Shown: positions 19,177-29,129 of the stretch, one piece after another
How the letters are laid out: each line of letters opens with the position of its first letter
How positions within the stretch are numbered: the first letter of the stretch is position 1
Assembly: GCF_033546935.1 (NCBI RefSeq)
Contig: NZ_CP137854.1
Location: 4,526,001-4,590,000 of the forward strand
Origin: Xylophilus sp. GOD-11R
GTDB lineage: Bacteria; Pseudomonadota; Gammaproteobacteria; Burkholderiales; Burkholderiaceae_C
Length of the DNA stretch: 64,000 nucleotides
Reading direction: 5' to 3'
Made by a program: the position numbers and the translations under genes
The notes under the pieces: model-generated
The model's database searches: none
Seen by the model: only the letters and a program-made list of their open reading frames with translations
What the model was told of the DNA's origin: nothing

Positions 19177-21183
19177 TCAGGCGGCAGCCGGCAGTGCGTC
19201 GGGTTCCGGGCGGCTGCCGGCTGCAGCGATCGGCGCGCCATCCGCGTCGTTGACGCTCTCGGCCCCGCTGGCCACGACCGACGCCCATTCCCGCAGCTGC
19301 GCCTCGAGCGCCGTGAGGTCGGCCGCCTGTTTTTCGAGCTCGCCCAGGCGTTCGCCCAGCCCGGATGCCGCGTCACGGATTCGGTCGATGGCCTCGATGC
19401 GGCGCACGAAGCCGCTGCGGCGCTCGCGCAATTGCGTGTCGACCGGCGCCATCGCCGAGCGGCACCAGCTGGTGATTTCTTCTGCCGCCTCGACCAGCAC
19501 CGACTGCACCCGCGCCTGCAGGGCACGCGACAGCCGCTCCCCGGCGGCCGGCTGCGCCAGCCGCAGTGCCTGGCCCACGCCGACATAGGCCGCGTGCGCA
19601 CGCTCGATCCGCTCGATTTCATGCGCCCACATGCCGACGGCGGGCTGCGCCGGCACCTGCAGCGCGAAGCCGAAGTCGGCGTTGAGCTGGCGGAACGCGG
19701 CGGTCAGCATCGCGTGTATTTCGCCGACCGTCTTGTCGGCCTGCTGCATCCGCGCGGCCGATCGGGCGAACGCTTCCTGGTAGAGACGCCGTGCGCCGAG
19801 CTTGAGCCCGGACTGGCCGAGCACGCGCTGCAGTTCGGCGAAATCACCGGCCATGTCGTCCTGCAGAAACGCGCGGGCGCTCGACTCGAGCCGGTTGCGC
19901 ACCGCGTGCAGCGCCTGGATGCGCCCTTCGCTGGCGTCGAACTCCTGGCGCTCCTGGTCGACACGAAAGCGCATGCCCGCGATCACCTGGTCGTTCTTGC
20001 CGCGCAGTCCACGCAGCTCCTGGGCCTGCTCGTCGATCTCGCGCCGGCGCGTGGTCAGCAGCCGCACCGTGTCGACGCGGACCCGGGCGACGGCGACCTC
20101 GATCGCGTCGCGCAGGATGGCGTGCCGCGAAGCCACCAGTTCCTGCGCCAGCACCGCCTCGAGCAACGGCAGGCCGCTGGCCTGCAGCAGGCCGGCGTCG
20201 TGCTGGATGCGAGCGACCAGCCCGCGCTGGGCCGACACCGGAATCACCCGCGCCGGCACCACGCCGAGCAGCGATGCGGACGTGGCGCGTTGCCGGTCGG
20301 TCTGCGCCCGAATCTGCGCGCCGCTGCTGATGCCGTCCCACAGCACGTCGATCTTGTTGAGCACCACCACGCGGTTGTCCGCGCGCGCGCCGTCGCCGTC
20401 GCGCGGCGCCAGGTATTGGCGCCAGAGCTGCAGGTCGGAACGGGTCACGCCGGTGTCGGCCGCCAGCAAAAAAACGCTGGCGTGCGCCTCGGCGAGCAGC
20501 TGCACCGTCAGGTCGGGCTCGGCGCCCACGGCGTTCAAGCCCGGCGTGTCGAGCACCACCAGGCCCTGGCGCAGCAGCGGGTGGTCGATGTTGACCAGCG
20601 CATGGCGCCACATCGGAATCTCGACCAGGCCGTCGGCCGCGCGCGGCGGGTTGTCGTCGGGCTCGTCGTCGTCCCAGAAACCCAGATCGCGCGCCGATTC
20701 CACCGACACCCGGCGCACCTGGGCGACCGTCTCCATGGCCTGCGCCATGCCGGCCGGATCCGAGGTGTCGAAGCGCATCGAGGTCCAGGCGGGCGGCTCG
20801 GCGCGCCAGGCCGAGAGCGGCCGCGAATCCGTGCGGGTCTCGATTGGCAGCAGGCGGATGCCCGGCTCCAGGCCGGACTCGAAGCCGAACTCGGTCGGGC
20901 ACATGGTCGTGCGGCCGGCGCTCGCCGGCACGATGCGGCGACCGTAGTGGGCAAAGAAGATGGCGTTGATGAGCTCGGACTTGCCGCGCGAGAACTCGGC
21001 GACGAAGGCGACCATGACCTTGTCGCGCTGCAGGCCATCGGCGATTTGCGCGAGGCGGGCCAGCATGGGGGCGTCGGCCAGGCGGTGTTCGGTGAGCCAC
21101 GCCGACAGTTGCGCGATGCGTTGTGCGCAGCCGGTGCGCCAGGCGCCGTGACGGTCGAACTGGTCTGGAAAGGAGTGGATCAC
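19177..21183 (-). CDS. Bacterial dynamin-like GTPase
   Basis: A large GTPase of about 668 residues. The G1 P-loop is FVAEFSRGKSELINAIF (about residues 60-76), then a switch region with TTMCPTEF, G3 as VVLDTPGLNAVG and G4 as VVVLNKIDVLWDG. The C-terminal half is long, helical and rich in Gln/Arg/Glu (REIDEQAQELRGLRGKNDQVIAG, then many coiled-coil heptads), as in bacterial dynamin-like proteins that act on membranes or chromosomes. The specific role is unknown. A GTG at 21183 is the best start, since upstream codons run into mutM. It sits between mutM and mutY on the same strand, apparently as one unit. Confidence 0.82.
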   Translation of the reverse strand: MIHSFPDQFDRHGAWRTGCAQRIAQLSAWLTEHRLADAPMLARLAQIADGLQRDKVMVAFVAEFSRGKSELINAIFFAHYGRRIVPASAGRTTMCPTEFGFESGLEPGIRLLPIETRTDSRPLSAWRAEPPAWTSMRFDTSDPAGMAQAMETVAQVRRVSVESARDLGFWDDDEPDDNPPRAADGLVEIPMWRHALVNIDHPLLRQGLVVLDTPGLNAVGAEPDLTVQLLAEAHASVFLLAADTGVTRSDLQLWRQYLAPRDGDGARADNRVVVLNKIDVLWDGISSGAQIRAQTDRQRATSASLLGVVPARVIPVSAQRGLVARIQHDAGLLQASGLPLLEAVLAQELVASRHAILRDAIEVAVARVRVDTVRLLTTRRREIDEQAQELRGLRGKNDQVIAGMRFRVDQERQEFDASEGRIQALHAVRNRLESSARAFLQDDMAGDFAELQRVLGQSGLKLGARRLYQEAFARSAARMQQADKTVGEIHAMLTAAFRQLNADFGFALQVPAQPAVGMWAHEIERIERAHAAYVGVGQALRLAQPAAGERLSRALQARVQSVLVEAAEEITSWCRSAMAPVDTQLRERRSGFVRRIEAIDRIRDAASGLGERLGELEKQAADLTALEAQLREWASVVASGAESVNDADGAPIAAAGSRPEPDALPAAA

Positions 21184-21241
21184 GATGGCGCGCCGGGTCG
21201 AATTTTTGAATATAGCACCGCACTTTCGCGGTCTATCGCGC

Positions 21242-22057
21242 TCAGGATTTCTGGCAATGCGGGCAGAAGAAGGTGGAGCGCTGGCCCTGCCGGATCGCGC
21301 GGATCGGCGTGGCGCAGACGTGGCAAGGCAGGCCTTCGCGACCATAGACCATGGCCTGCAATTGAAAATAGCCGCCCTTGCCTTCGGCGCTCTGGAAGTC
21401 ACGCAAGGTGCTGCCACCCGCCTCGACCGCCCGCGCCAGCACCTCGCGGATGGCACGCCACAGCCGCTCGGCCCGGGGCCGGGAGATTTTCGCGGCCTTC
21501 ATCGTCGGGCGGATGCCGGCGCCGAACAGGGCTTCTGAACAATAGATGTTGCCCACACCCACCACCACGTCGCCGGCCAGCAGCACCTGCTTGATCGCCG
21601 CGTTGCGCACGTGCAGCCCGGCGTAGAAACGCATCGGATCGAAATCCTCGGACAGCGGCTCCACGCCCAGGTGGCCGAGCAGCTTCTGCGCCTCGGCCGA
21701 TGCCTGGTCGGGCGCGAACACCACTGCGCCGAATCGACGCGGATCGTGCAGCCGCAGCACGCCGCGATCGGTGACGAGCTCGAAATGGTCGTGCGGCCCG
21801 GCTGGCGGCAGCGTGTCGGCGAAAGCCAGGCTGCCCGACATGCCGAGGTGCACCAGCAGCAGCCCGTCGTCGAGCTCGACCAGCAGGTACTTGCCGCGCC
21901 GCCCCACGCGCAGCACCTGCCGGCCGGTCAGTTCCTGCGGATCGCAGCCGAGCGCCCAGCGCAAGGGTTTGCCGATGCGGGCGGACAGCACACGCGCGCC
22001 GGCGATACGGTCGGCAAAACTGAGGCGGGTGACCTCGACTTCCGGGAGTTCTGGCAT
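21242..22057 (-). CDS. mutM: Formamidopyrimidine-DNA glycosylase
   Basis: A 271-residue Fpg/MutM that excises 8-oxoguanine and nicks the DNA. The mature N-terminus [10 protein letters not shown] supplies the catalytic Pro and Glu. The conserved Lys lies in [15 protein letters not shown], followed by VHLGMSGSL, and the helix-two-turns-helix region has [21 protein letters not shown]-terminal zinc finger has CHVC...CPHC spacing (C-x2-C-x16-C-x2-C). Grouped with mutY, it deals with the same lesion from the other side. Confidence 0.97.
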   Translation of the reverse strand: MPELPEVEVTRLSFADRIAGARVLSARIGKPLRWALGCDPQELTGRQVLRVGRRGKYLLVELDDGLLLVHLGMSGSLAFADTLPPAGPHDHFELVTDRGVLRLHDPRRFGAVVFAPDQASAEAQKLLGHLGVEPLSEDFDPMRFYAGLHVRNAAIKQVLLAGDVVVGVGNIYCSEALFGAGIRPTMKAAKISRPRAERLWRAIREVLARAVEAGGSTLRDFQSAEGKGGYFQLQAMVYGREGLPCHVCATPIRAIRQGQRSTFFCPHCQKS

Positions 22058-22154
22058 GGGGTGAAATACAGCCGTCGCGCGTCGCGCCGCAACAGGATGA
22101 AAGCGAGGCCGGCACTGACGGCGCGGGTTATGGGCCTTGAATTATTATGGGTCG

Positions 22155-24032
22155 ATGCACCTTCATCGCATCGCCGCCGCAGCCATCCTCGCATGCCTCG
22201 CTGCGGCAAGTCAGGCCCAGCCCCGCACCCTGCCCGCCGCCGCGCCGTCCTGGCCGATGGCGCAGTCCACCACGCCGGAGCCGGCCGGCCAGCCGCCGCA
22301 GCCCAGCGCGGCCACTGCCGAAAAAGTGGAGAAGGTGCCCGACGACCCGAGCGCCGACGAGCAACGCGATGCCCAGCTGATGTATGAAGTGCTGGTCGGT
22401 GAGATCAGCGCCGAGGGCGGCGACGCCGCCAGCGCCTACCAACTGCTGCTCGACGCTGCCCGGCGCAGTGGCGACGACCGATTGTTCCGCCGCGCGGCCG
22501 AGGTCGCCCTGCAGGCCCGCGCCGGCGACTCGGCGCTCATCGCCGCACGCGCCTGGAAAGACGCCAAGCCCGCCTCGCGCGAAGCCAACAGCATGGTGCT
22601 GCAGATCCTCGTCGCACTGAACCGGGTCGAGGAATCGTCACTGCCGCTCGCCCGGGAAATGGCGTTGACCGAGCCTGCGGAGCGCATTCGCGCACTCAAC
22701 GCCGTGCCGCAGCTCTACGCCCGGGTGACCGACAAGAAGGCGGCGCAGGCCGTCGTCGAGCGCGCGCTCGCGCAGGATCTCGAAAAGCCCAACTCGCCGG
22801 CCGAAGGCACCGCCGCCTGGACCACCGTGGGCCGCATGCGCCTGGCGGCCGGCGACATTTCCGGCACGCTCGAAGCGGCCCGGCGCGCGCAGGCGCTCGA
22901 TGCGCAATCCGATGGCGCGGCCATCCTGGCGCTGGAACTCATGGCCGGCAAGACGCCCGAGGCCGAAGACGTGGTCAAGCGCTATCTCGTCGCCGGCAAG
23001 CCGCCGGCGCCCGAGATTCGCCTGGCCTACGCGCGCACCCTGGTCGACGCGCAACGCTCCACCGATGCCAAGCGCGAGATCCAGACCGTCACCACCGAAA
23101 GCCCGCAGTACGCCGAAGGCTGGCTGGTGCGCGGCTCACAGGAAGCGCAGGACGGGCAACTGGCCGATGCCGAGAAGTCGGTCGGCACCTTTCTCGAACT
23201 GCTTCCTGCCTCGGTCGGCGCGTCCAGCTCGCCCGCAGCCTCCCCTGCGGCGGCCGCGCTGGCCCGCAGCCGCGACCAGGCCTACCTGATCATGGCGCAG
23301 GCGGCAGAAAAACGCGGTGATGCCGCAGCGGCCAACGCCTGGCTCGACCGCATCTCGAGCCCGCAGGCCGTCGCGTCGGTCCAGCTGCGCCGCGCCTCGC
23401 TGCTGGCCAGCCAGGGCAAGCTCGACGAAGCACGCGCCCTGCTGCGCGCCCTGCCCGAACGCACGCCGGCCGACGCCAAGCTGAAGCTGCAGGCCGAGGT
23501 CCAGCTGCTGCGCGACAACAACCGTCCCGAAGACGCCTACCAACTGCTCGCGCAGGCGCACCGCCAGAACCCCGATGACGTCGAGCTGACCTACGACCTC
23601 GCCATGAACGCCGAAAAGCTCGGCCGACCCGAGGAGATGGAAAAGCTGCTGCGCGAAGTCATCGCCAAGAAGCCCGATTTCCACCATGCGTACAACGCGC
23701 TGGGCTATTCACTGGCCGATCGCGGCGTGCGCCTGCCCGAAGCCCGCGAGCTCATCATGAAGGCGCTGAGCTTCACGCCCGACGACCCCTTCATTCGCGA
23801 CAGCCTGGGCTGGGTCGAATACCGCATGGGCCATATCGACGAGGCCCTGCGCATTCTGGAAGCCGCCTACAAGACACGGCCCGATCCCGAGATCGCCGCG
23901 CATCTGGGCGAGGTCCTCTGGAAAGCAGGCAAGCGCGATCGCGCCACCGAAGTGTTGAAGGAAGGCCTGTCGCTCAACAGCGGCAACGACACGCTGCAGC
24001 AGGTCATCAAGCGGCTGCAGGTCCGGCTGTGA
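22155..24032 (+). CDS. Secreted or periplasmic TPR-repeat protein
   Basis: A protein of about 625 residues made largely of tetratricopeptide-type helices (for example, LDEARALLRALPERTPADAKLKLQAEVQLLRDNNRPEDAYQLLAQA is read as paired helices, and a clear TPR run covers residues 480-600 with YNALGYSLADRG and DSLGWVEYRMGHIDEALRILEAAY). The N-terminus MHLHRIAAAAILACLAAASQA is a good Sec signal peptide, so I take the ATG at 22155 over a TTG six codons upstream. It is translationally coupled to lolB (GTGA overlap). That pairing suggests an outer-membrane or lipoprotein-related scaffold role, but function is not established. Confidence 0.87.
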   Translation: MHLHRIAAAAILACLAAASQAQPRTLPAAAPSWPMAQSTTPEPAGQPPQPSAATAEKVEKVPDDPSADEQRDAQLMYEVLVGEISAEGGDAASAYQLLLDAARRSGDDRLFRRAAEVALQARAGDSALIAARAWKDAKPASREANSMVLQILVALNRVEESSLPLAREMALTEPAERIRALNAVPQLYARVTDKKAAQAVVERALAQDLEKPNSPAEGTAAWTTVGRMRLAAGDISGTLEAARRAQALDAQSDGAAILALELMAGKTPEAEDVVKRYLVAGKPPAPEIRLAYARTLVDAQRSTDAKREIQTVTTESPQYAEGWLVRGSQEAQDGQLADAEKSVGTFLELLPASVGASSSPAASPAAAALARSRDQAYLIMAQAAEKRGDAAAANAWLDRISSPQAVASVQLRRASLLASQGKLDEARALLRALPERTPADAKLKLQAEVQLLRDNNRPEDAYQLLAQAHRQNPDDVELTYDLAMNAEKLGRPEEMEKLLREVIAKKPDFHHAYNALGYSLADRGVRLPEARELIMKALSFTPDDPFIRDSLGWVEYRMGHIDEALRILEAAYKTRPDPEIAAHLGEVLWKAGKRDRATEVLKEGLSLNSGNDTLQQVIKRLQVRL

Positions 24033-24538
24033 ATTGCGGCCGCCGGCGCGCGGGCGCCCTTGCCGTTTGGGCCGCGCTCGCGGTCGCCGGTTGCGCGGCC
24101 CCGCCGCGCACAGCCGACAGCGCCAAGGTCGCGGCCGACCAGCGCTGGAGCGGCCGGCTCGCCCTGCAGGTCGAGGACGCGCCTTCGCAATCGTTCTATG
24201 CGTCGTTCGAGCTGCTCGGCGCCGCCGATCGCGGATCGCTCACGCTCACCACCCCCATCGGCAGCACCGCTGCCGTGCTGCGCTGGGAGCCCGGCAGCGC
24301 GACCTTGCAGCAAGGCGGCAATGCAGAAGTCCGACGGTTCGCATCGCTGGACGAACTTGCCGCGCGGGCGACCGGCACGCCGATCCCGGTGGCCGGTCTT
24401 TTCGACTGGCTGGCGGGCAAGCCGAGCGCCATACCGGGCTGGGAGCCCGATCTGTCGGCCCAGCCGGAAGGCCGCATCGTCGCCACGCGGCGCCAGCCCT
24501 TGCCGGTCGCGACCCTGCGCGTCGTGCTGGAGCGCTGA
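24029..24538 (+). CDS. lolB: Outer-membrane lipoprotein receptor LolB
   Basis: A 169-residue lipoprotein that accepts lipoproteins from LolA and inserts them in the outer membrane. It has a short basic N-terminus and a lipobox ALAVAGC with the lipidated Cys at about residue 22. The mature domain has RWSGRLALQVED, SFYASFELLG...GSLTLTTPIGSTAAVLRWEPG, and the characteristic IPVAGLFDWLAGKP segment. The start is a GTG overlapping the TPR gene's stop. The order TPR-lolB-ispE-tRNA-prs is typical of betaproteobacteria and supports the assignment. Confidence 0.9.
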   Translation: MNCGRRRAGALAVWAALAVAGCAAPPRTADSAKVAADQRWSGRLALQVEDAPSQSFYASFELLGAADRGSLTLTTPIGSTAAVLRWEPGSATLQQGGNAEVRRFASLDELAARATGTPIPVAGLFDWLAGKPSAIPGWEPDLSAQPEGRIVATRRQPLPVATLRVVLER

Positions 24539-24592
24539 CCCGCTTTCGAATCGGTTTCCCGCTTTCGTTCCCCTTTATCTCGTCACGTCAGC

Positions 24593-25462
24593 ATGCGCGC
24601 GCTCTACGACGTCCCGGCCCCGGCCAAGCTCAATCTTTTTCTGCACATCACCGGCCGGCGCGACGACGGCTATCACCTGCTGCAATCGGTCTTCATGCTG
24701 ATCGACTGGTGCGACACGCTGCATTTCGAACGCCGTGACGACGGGCAGCTGAGCCGCGAAGACCTGACCACCGAGCTCCCGCCGGAAGACCTGGTGCTGC
24801 GCGCCGCCCGCGCCCTGCAGTCCCATGCGGGTTGCAGCCTCGGTGCGCACATCGGCGTGGCCAAGCAGGTGCCCGCGCAGGCCGGCATGGGCGGCGGATC
24901 GTCCGATGCGGCGTCCTGCCTGCTCGCGCTCAATCGCCTGTGGGCGCTGAACCTGCCGCTGGCCACGCTCGAGACGATCGGCCTGCGGCTCGGCGCCGAT
25001 GTCCCGTTTTTCCTGCGCGGTCACAACGCCTGGGTCGAGGGAATCGGCGAGCAGATCACGCCGCTCGTCGGAGAATTCGCGTTGCGCAAACAGCGTTTCG
25101 CCGTGCTCAAACCGTCGGCCGGAATCGACACGCCTTCAATTTTTTCTTCGCCGCATTTGAAACGCGATTCGAATACTGCTAACATCGCGGGCTTCGCTGC
25201 AGACACAACGGCGGATCTCACCAGATTCGGCCGAAACGACTTGCAGCCTGTTGCCCAAGCGCTTTGCCCCGCGGTTTCGCAAGCCATCGACTGGTTTGCA
25301 TCGCAAGGTCTCAAAGCCCGGATGACAGGTTCTGGAAGTGCGGTTTTTGCAGCGGCATCGCAAGATGTCGATTGGAGCTCGGCCCCTCTGGGCAGCACCG
25401 GCAGGCAGTGCGATAATCTGGATCTCCATCCTCTGGCGGGGTGGGCGTCCAGCGACAGATAA
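24593..25462 (+). CDS. ispE: 4-diphosphocytidyl-2-C-methyl-D-erythritol kinase
   Basis: A 289-residue GHMP kinase of the MEP isoprenoid pathway. Motif 1 is [26 protein letters not shown], motif 2 (ATP-binding loop) is [15 protein letters not shown], and motif 3 near the C-terminus is [13 protein letters not shown]. The [20 protein letters not shown] segment is also typical. Length is normal. The ATG at 24593 has no obvious Shine-Dalgarno sequence, but the protein begins right at the family's N-terminus. The 3' third is less GC-rich than its surroundings. Confidence 0.96.
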   Translation: MRALYDVPAPAKLNLFLHITGRRDDGYHLLQSVFMLIDWCDTLHFERRDDGQLSREDLTTELPPEDLVLRAARALQSHAGCSLGAHIGVAKQVPAQAGMGGGSSDAASCLLALNRLWALNLPLATLETIGLRLGADVPFFLRGHNAWVEGIGEQITPLVGEFALRKQRFAVLKPSAGIDTPSIFSSPHLKRDSNTANIAGFAADTTADLTRFGRNDLQPVAQALCPAVSQAIDWFASQGLKARMTGSGSAVFAAASQDVDWSSAPLGSTGRQCDNLDLHPLAGWASSDR

Positions 25463-25490
25463 CGGTTCGTGGTTTTCCACGGACCCGTGT

Positions 25491-25567
25491 AGGGGAGTCG
25501 CCAAGCTGGTTAAGGCACTGGATTTTGATTCCAGCATGCGAAGGTTCGAATCCTTCTTCCCCTGCCA
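25491..25567 (+). tRNA. tRNA-Gln (TTG)
   Basis: A 77-base tRNA with encoded CCA. Acceptor strands AGGGGAG and TTCCCCT pair with G73 as discriminator. The anticodon stem CTGGA/TCCAG encloses the loop TTTTGAT, giving anticodon TTG. The T-arm is GAAGGTTCGAATCCTTC. It lies between ispE and prs, a conserved betaproteobacterial position. Confidence 0.96.
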
Positions 25568-25641
25568 AACACCCACATGCGCCGCCACGAAGAACCGTGG
25601 TGGGCATTCAGGCAGTTTTTCCTAGGTCGCCGGTACCGCTC

Positions 25642-26613
25642 ATGCAGGCTCATCACCCTGACTTTCTCGTCTTCACCGGCAACGCCAATCCCGGCATGGC
25701 TGGCGAGCTCGCCAACCACCTCGGCATCCAACTCGGCAACGCCAAGATCGGCCGTTTTTCCGACGGCGAGATCACCGTCGAAATCAACCAGAACGTTCGC
25801 GCCCGCGATGTCTTCGTGGTGCAGTCGACCTGCGCACCGACGAACGACAACCTGATGGAACTGCTGGTCATGGTCGACGCGCTCAAGCGCTCCTCGGCCG
25901 ACCGCATCAGCGCTGTCATCCCGTATTTCGGCTACGCCCGCCAGGATCGCCGCCCCCGCTCGTCGCGGGTGCCCATTTCCGCCAAGGTGGTCGCCAATCT
26001 GCTGCAGACCGTCGGCGTCGATCGCGTCCTCACCATGGACCTGCACGCCGACCAGATCCAGGGCTTCTTCGACATTCCGGTCGACAACATCTACGCCTCG
26101 CCCACCCTGCTCGGCGACCTGCGCCAGAAGAACTACGACGATCTGATGGTCGTCTCGCCCGACGTCGGCGGCGTGGTGCGCGCACGCGCCCTGGCCAAGC
26201 AGCTCAACTGCGACCTGGCCATCATCGACAAGCGCCGCCCCAAGGCCAACGTCAGCGAAGTCATGAACGTCATCGGCGAGATCGACGGCCGCAACTGCGT
26301 CATCATGGACGACATGATCGACACGGCCGGCACGCTGGTGAAAGCCGCAGAGGTCCTGAAGGAACGCGGCGCCAAGAAGGTGTACGCGTATTGCACGCAC
26401 CCGGTGTTTTCCGGTCCGGCGGTCGACCGCATCACCGCGTCGGCGCTGGACGAAGTCGTGGTGACCAACACGATTCCACTGTCGGATGCTGGCAAGAACT
26501 GCAGCAAGATCCGCCAGTTGTCGATTGCGCCGCTCTTCGGTGAGACGATCCAGCGTATCGCCAAGGGCGAATCGGTCATGAGCCTGTTCTCCGACCAGAG
26601 CGATCTTTTCTAA
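25642..26613 (+). CDS. prs: Ribose-phosphate pyrophosphokinase
   Basis: A 323-residue PRPP synthetase that makes PRPP from ribose 5-phosphate and ATP for nucleotide, His, Trp and NAD synthesis. Visible motifs are [20 protein letters not shown], the GRFSDGEI flexible loop, the ATP-binding [10 protein letters not shown], the divalent-metal site in [12 protein letters not shown], and the PRPP-binding [14 protein letters not shown]. The ATG at 25642 gives the usual N-terminus, though the frame is open further upstream through the tRNA. It is followed by two hairpins and then rplY. Confidence 0.97.
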   Translation: MQAHHPDFLVFTGNANPGMAGELANHLGIQLGNAKIGRFSDGEITVEINQNVRARDVFVVQSTCAPTNDNLMELLVMVDALKRSSADRISAVIPYFGYARQDRRPRSSRVPISAKVVANLLQTVGVDRVLTMDLHADQIQGFFDIPVDNIYASPTLLGDLRQKNYDDLMVVSPDVGGVVRARALAKQLNCDLAIIDKRRPKANVSEVMNVIGEIDGRNCVIMDDMIDTAGTLVKAAEVLKERGAKKVYAYCTHPVFSGPAVDRITASALDEVVVTNTIPLSDAGKNCSKIRQLSIAPLFGETIQRIAKGESVMSLFSDQSDLF

Positions 26614-26632
26614 AGATATTCACAGAGTTCGG

Positions 26633-26656
26633 CAGTGCCCCGTTTTCGGGGAACTG
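26633..26656 (+). other. Hairpin in the prs-rplY leader
   Basis: CAGT(G)CCCCG-TTTT-CGGGG(A)ACTG folds into a nine-pair stem with a four-base loop and a bulge on each side. There is no T-run directly after it. Together with the terminator-like hairpin ten bases downstream it forms a tandem structure ahead of rplY. Confidence 0.5.
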
Positions 26657-26666
26657 TCTTGCAAGC

Positions 26667-26688
26667 GGCGCCCTGAGGGGCGCCTTTT
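26667..26688 (+). terminator. Rho-independent terminator or attenuator between prs and rplY
   Basis: Stem GGCGCCC (26667-26673) pairs with GGGCGCC (26678-26684) around TGAG, followed by TTTT. It ends only 50 bases before the rplY start, so it may attenuate readthrough into rplY rather than simply end prs. Confidence 0.7.
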
Positions 26689-26738
26689 CATCAACGGAGC
26701 CGTACTGGTCGCGGTCGGCTTCCACAGGAGTAATCAAT

Positions 26739-27374
26739 ATGAAGTTCGTAGCCTTCGAACGCAGCAAGCAGGGCACGGGTGCGAGCCGCCGTCTCCGCAA
26801 TTCGGGCAAGGCCCCCGGCATCGTCTACGGTGGTGAAGGCCAGGAGCCCAAGCTGGTCGAACTCGACCACAACGCGCTCTGGCACGCCCTGAAGAAGGAA
26901 GCGTTCCACGCCTCCATCCTCGACATGGAAATCGGCGAAGCCACCTCCAAGGTGCTGCTGCGCGACGTGCAATACCACCCCTACAAGCAGCAAGTGCTGC
27001 ACGTGGACTTCCAGCGCGTCGACGCCAAGACCCGCCTGCACATGAAGGTGCCACTGCACTTCAAAGGCCAGGAAGAGTCGCAAGCCGTCAAGACCCACGC
27101 CAACCTGGTCAACCACACGATGACCGAAATCGAAGTGGCGTGCTTCCCGGGCGACCTGCCGGAATTCATCGAAGTCGACCTGTCCGGCCTGGACAACGCC
27201 GGCACCGTGCACGTCAACGACATCAAGTTCCCCAAGGGCGTGAAGTTCGTGAGCCACGGCAAGGCCAATCCGGTGATCGCATCGGCCGTTCCGCCGGTGG
27301 TGGAAGAAGAAATCGTGGCCCCGGTCGCAGCGCCTGCTGCTGACGCCAAGGGCAAGGGCAAGGGCAAGAAGTAA
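26739..27374 (+). CDS. rplY: 50S ribosomal protein L25/general stress protein Ctc
   Basis: A 211-residue bL25 of the long Ctc type. The N-terminal 5S rRNA-binding domain has [32 protein letters not shown], then [24 protein letters not shown]. The C-terminal TL5-like beta domain has [24 protein letters not shown]. The tail is Ala/Val-rich and ends in a run of Lys/Gly. A strong AGGAG precedes the ATG. In many betaproteobacteria rplY is followed by pth; here the next gene is gpsA on the opposite strand. Confidence 0.97.
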   Translation: MKFVAFERSKQGTGASRRLRNSGKAPGIVYGGEGQEPKLVELDHNALWHALKKEAFHASILDMEIGEATSKVLLRDVQYHPYKQQVLHVDFQRVDAKTRLHMKVPLHFKGQEESQAVKTHANLVNHTMTEIEVACFPGDLPEFIEVDLSGLDNAGTVHVNDIKFPKGVKFVSHGKANPVIASAVPPVVEEEIVAPVAAPAADAKGKGKGKK

Positions 27375-27401
27375 GCCCTGCGCTGCTCTCGCTCCCCATG
27401 C

Positions 27402-27426
27402 AAAAGGGCCCCGACGGGGCCCTTTT
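27402..27426. terminator. Bidirectional terminator between rplY and gpsA
   Basis: AAAAGGGCCCC (27402-27412) pairs with GGGGCCCTTTT (27416-27426) around GAC. The A-run and T-run make it effective in both directions, which suits the convergent rplY and gpsA. Confidence 0.9.
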
Positions 27427-27470
27427 TCATTGCGCTTCTGTTTGGACACGCCCTTCAGCGTGCCGCCGAT

Positions 27471-28490
27471 TCAGCGGGACTCGAAAACCGGACCGCGCTC
27501 CATCAGCGCCGCCACGGCCTCGGCCGGTCTTAGCCGTCCGTCGAGCAAGGCGACGACCGCCTCGGCAATCGGCATCTCGACACCCAACGCGCGCGCACGC
27601 CGAACCACCGACCGGGCGCAATAGACGCCCTCCGCCACATGCCCGAGCGATGCGACCGCCTGCTGCTCGTCGAGGCCCTGCGCCAGCAGCAGGCCGACCT
27701 TGCGGTTGCGACTCAGGTTGCCGGTGGCGGTCAGCACCAGATCGCCGAGGCCGGAGAGACCATGGAAGGTTTCGACCCGCCCGCCGAGTGCAACACCGAG
27801 CCGCGCCATCTCGACCAGCCCCCGGGTGACCAGCGCCGCCCGGGCGTTGAGCCCAAGGCCCAGGCCATCGCACAGGCCGGTGGCGATCGCCAGCACGTTC
27901 TTCACCGCGCCGCCCACCTCGATGCCGACGATGTCGTCGTTGGCGTAGACCCGCAGGCTCCGACCGTGGAAGGCCGACACCAGGGCTTCGCGCAATTCGG
28001 CGTCGGCACTTCCCGCCACCAAGGCGGTTGGTTGTTCGCGCGCGACCTCCTGTGCAAAGCTGGGGCCGCTGAGCACCGCCGCCCGAAGCTCCGGCGCCAC
28101 GGCGGCACACACCTCATGCGCCAGCAGACCATCGTCCGCCGGCCCGCGCACGGGCAAGGCTTGCGGCGCTTCGAACCCCTTGCAAAGCCATGCGACAGGC
28201 CGACGCAGCGGGCGGACCGACGTCAACATGGACCGCAGGCCCGCCATCGGCGTCGCGATCACGACGAGATCGCAAGTGGACGCGACCGACGCCACGTCTC
28301 CGGAAACTACCGCGAGCGACTCGGGCAGCGGGATGTCGGCGAGATAGCGTGCGTTCTGTCGCGACGCCTGCATGGCGGCAGCCTGCGCCGGGGACCTGGA
28401 CCAAAGCGCCACGTCGTGGTGGCGGTTGCGGCTGGCGGCGATCGCGAGCGCCGTGCCCCACGCTCCCGCGCCCAGTACCGCGATCTTCAT
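27471..28490 (-). CDS. gpsA: Glycerol-3-phosphate dehydrogenase [NAD(P)+]
   Basis: A 339-residue enzyme that reduces dihydroxyacetone phosphate to sn-glycerol 3-phosphate for phospholipid synthesis. The Rossmann motif is [20 protein letters not shown]. It also shows [18 protein letters not shown] and [33 protein letters not shown], with the catalytic Lys and substrate-binding Asn/Arg. The C-terminus has ESR as the last residues after MERGPVF. It follows secB on the minus strand with 61 bases between. Confidence 0.96.
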   Translation of the reverse strand: MKIAVLGAGAWGTALAIAASRNRHHDVALWSRSPAQAAAMQASRQNARYLADIPLPESLAVVSGDVASVASTCDLVVIATPMAGLRSMLTSVRPLRRPVAWLCKGFEAPQALPVRGPADDGLLAHEVCAAVAPELRAAVLSGPSFAQEVAREQPTALVAGSADAELREALVSAFHGRSLRVYANDDIVGIEVGGAVKNVLAIATGLCDGLGLGLNARAALVTRGLVEMARLGVALGGRVETFHGLSGLGDLVLTATGNLSRNRKVGLLLAQGLDEQQAVASLGHVAEGVYCARSVVRRARALGVEMPIAEAVVALLDGRLRPAEAVAALMERGPVFESR

Positions 28491-28551
28491 CGGCGACCAG
28501 CGGGCAACGCCAGCGACACCGGGGTGCCGCTTCGCGATGCGCCCGCCATGC

Positions 28552-29016
28552 TTACTGCGGCAGGCCGGTCGGGGCCGAGGCGGCGGCAGCGGCTTGCGCC
28601 TGCTGCTGTTCGTACATGGCCTGGAAGTTGATCTCGGCCAGGTGCACCGGCGGGAAACCGCCGCGCTGGATCACGTCGGCCACGTTGCCGCGCAGGTACG
28701 GGTAGACGATCTGCGGGCAGGCGATGCCCAGCAGCTGGCCGACCTGCTCTTCGGCCAGGTTGCGGATCTCGAAGATGCCGGCCTGCTTGGCCTCGACCAG
28801 GAAGACGGTCTTGTCCTTGATCTTGGTCTGGACGGTGGCGGTGACCGACACCTCGTAGATGCCTTCGGTCACCACCGTCGCGTCCACGCCGAGCTGGATG
28901 TCGACGCTGGGCTGCTCCTGCTCCAGCAGGATGCCGGGGGAATTCGGCTGTTCCAGCGAAAGGTCCTTCAGGTAGACGCGCTGGATCTGGAACTGGGGGG
29001 TGGCTTGGTCGGACAT
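28552..29016 (-). CDS. secB: Protein-export chaperone SecB
   Basis: A 154-residue SecB that keeps preproteins unfolded and delivers them to SecA. Conserved blocks are [53 protein letters not shown] and the SecA-contact and tetramer segment [33 protein letters not shown]. The C-terminal tail is Gln/Ala-rich, as is common in the family. It lies in the grxC-secB-gpsA block typical of betaproteobacteria. Confidence 0.97.
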   Translation of the reverse strand: MSDQATPQFQIQRVYLKDLSLEQPNSPGILLEQEQPSVDIQLGVDATVVTEGIYEVSVTATVQTKIKDKTVFLVEAKQAGIFEIRNLAEEQVGQLLGIACPQIVYPYLRGNVADVIQRGGFPPVHLAEINFQAMYEQQQAQAAAAASAPTGLPQ

Positions 29017-29129
29017 GGATGCGTTGATTGCGTTTTCGTGCGGGACACGTGGTCAAGACAAAGCCTGCGGGAAACCATCCGGTTCCCACGCAGGCGCTCG
29101 AATTCGATTATGGCAGGCGCGCCTTCGTA

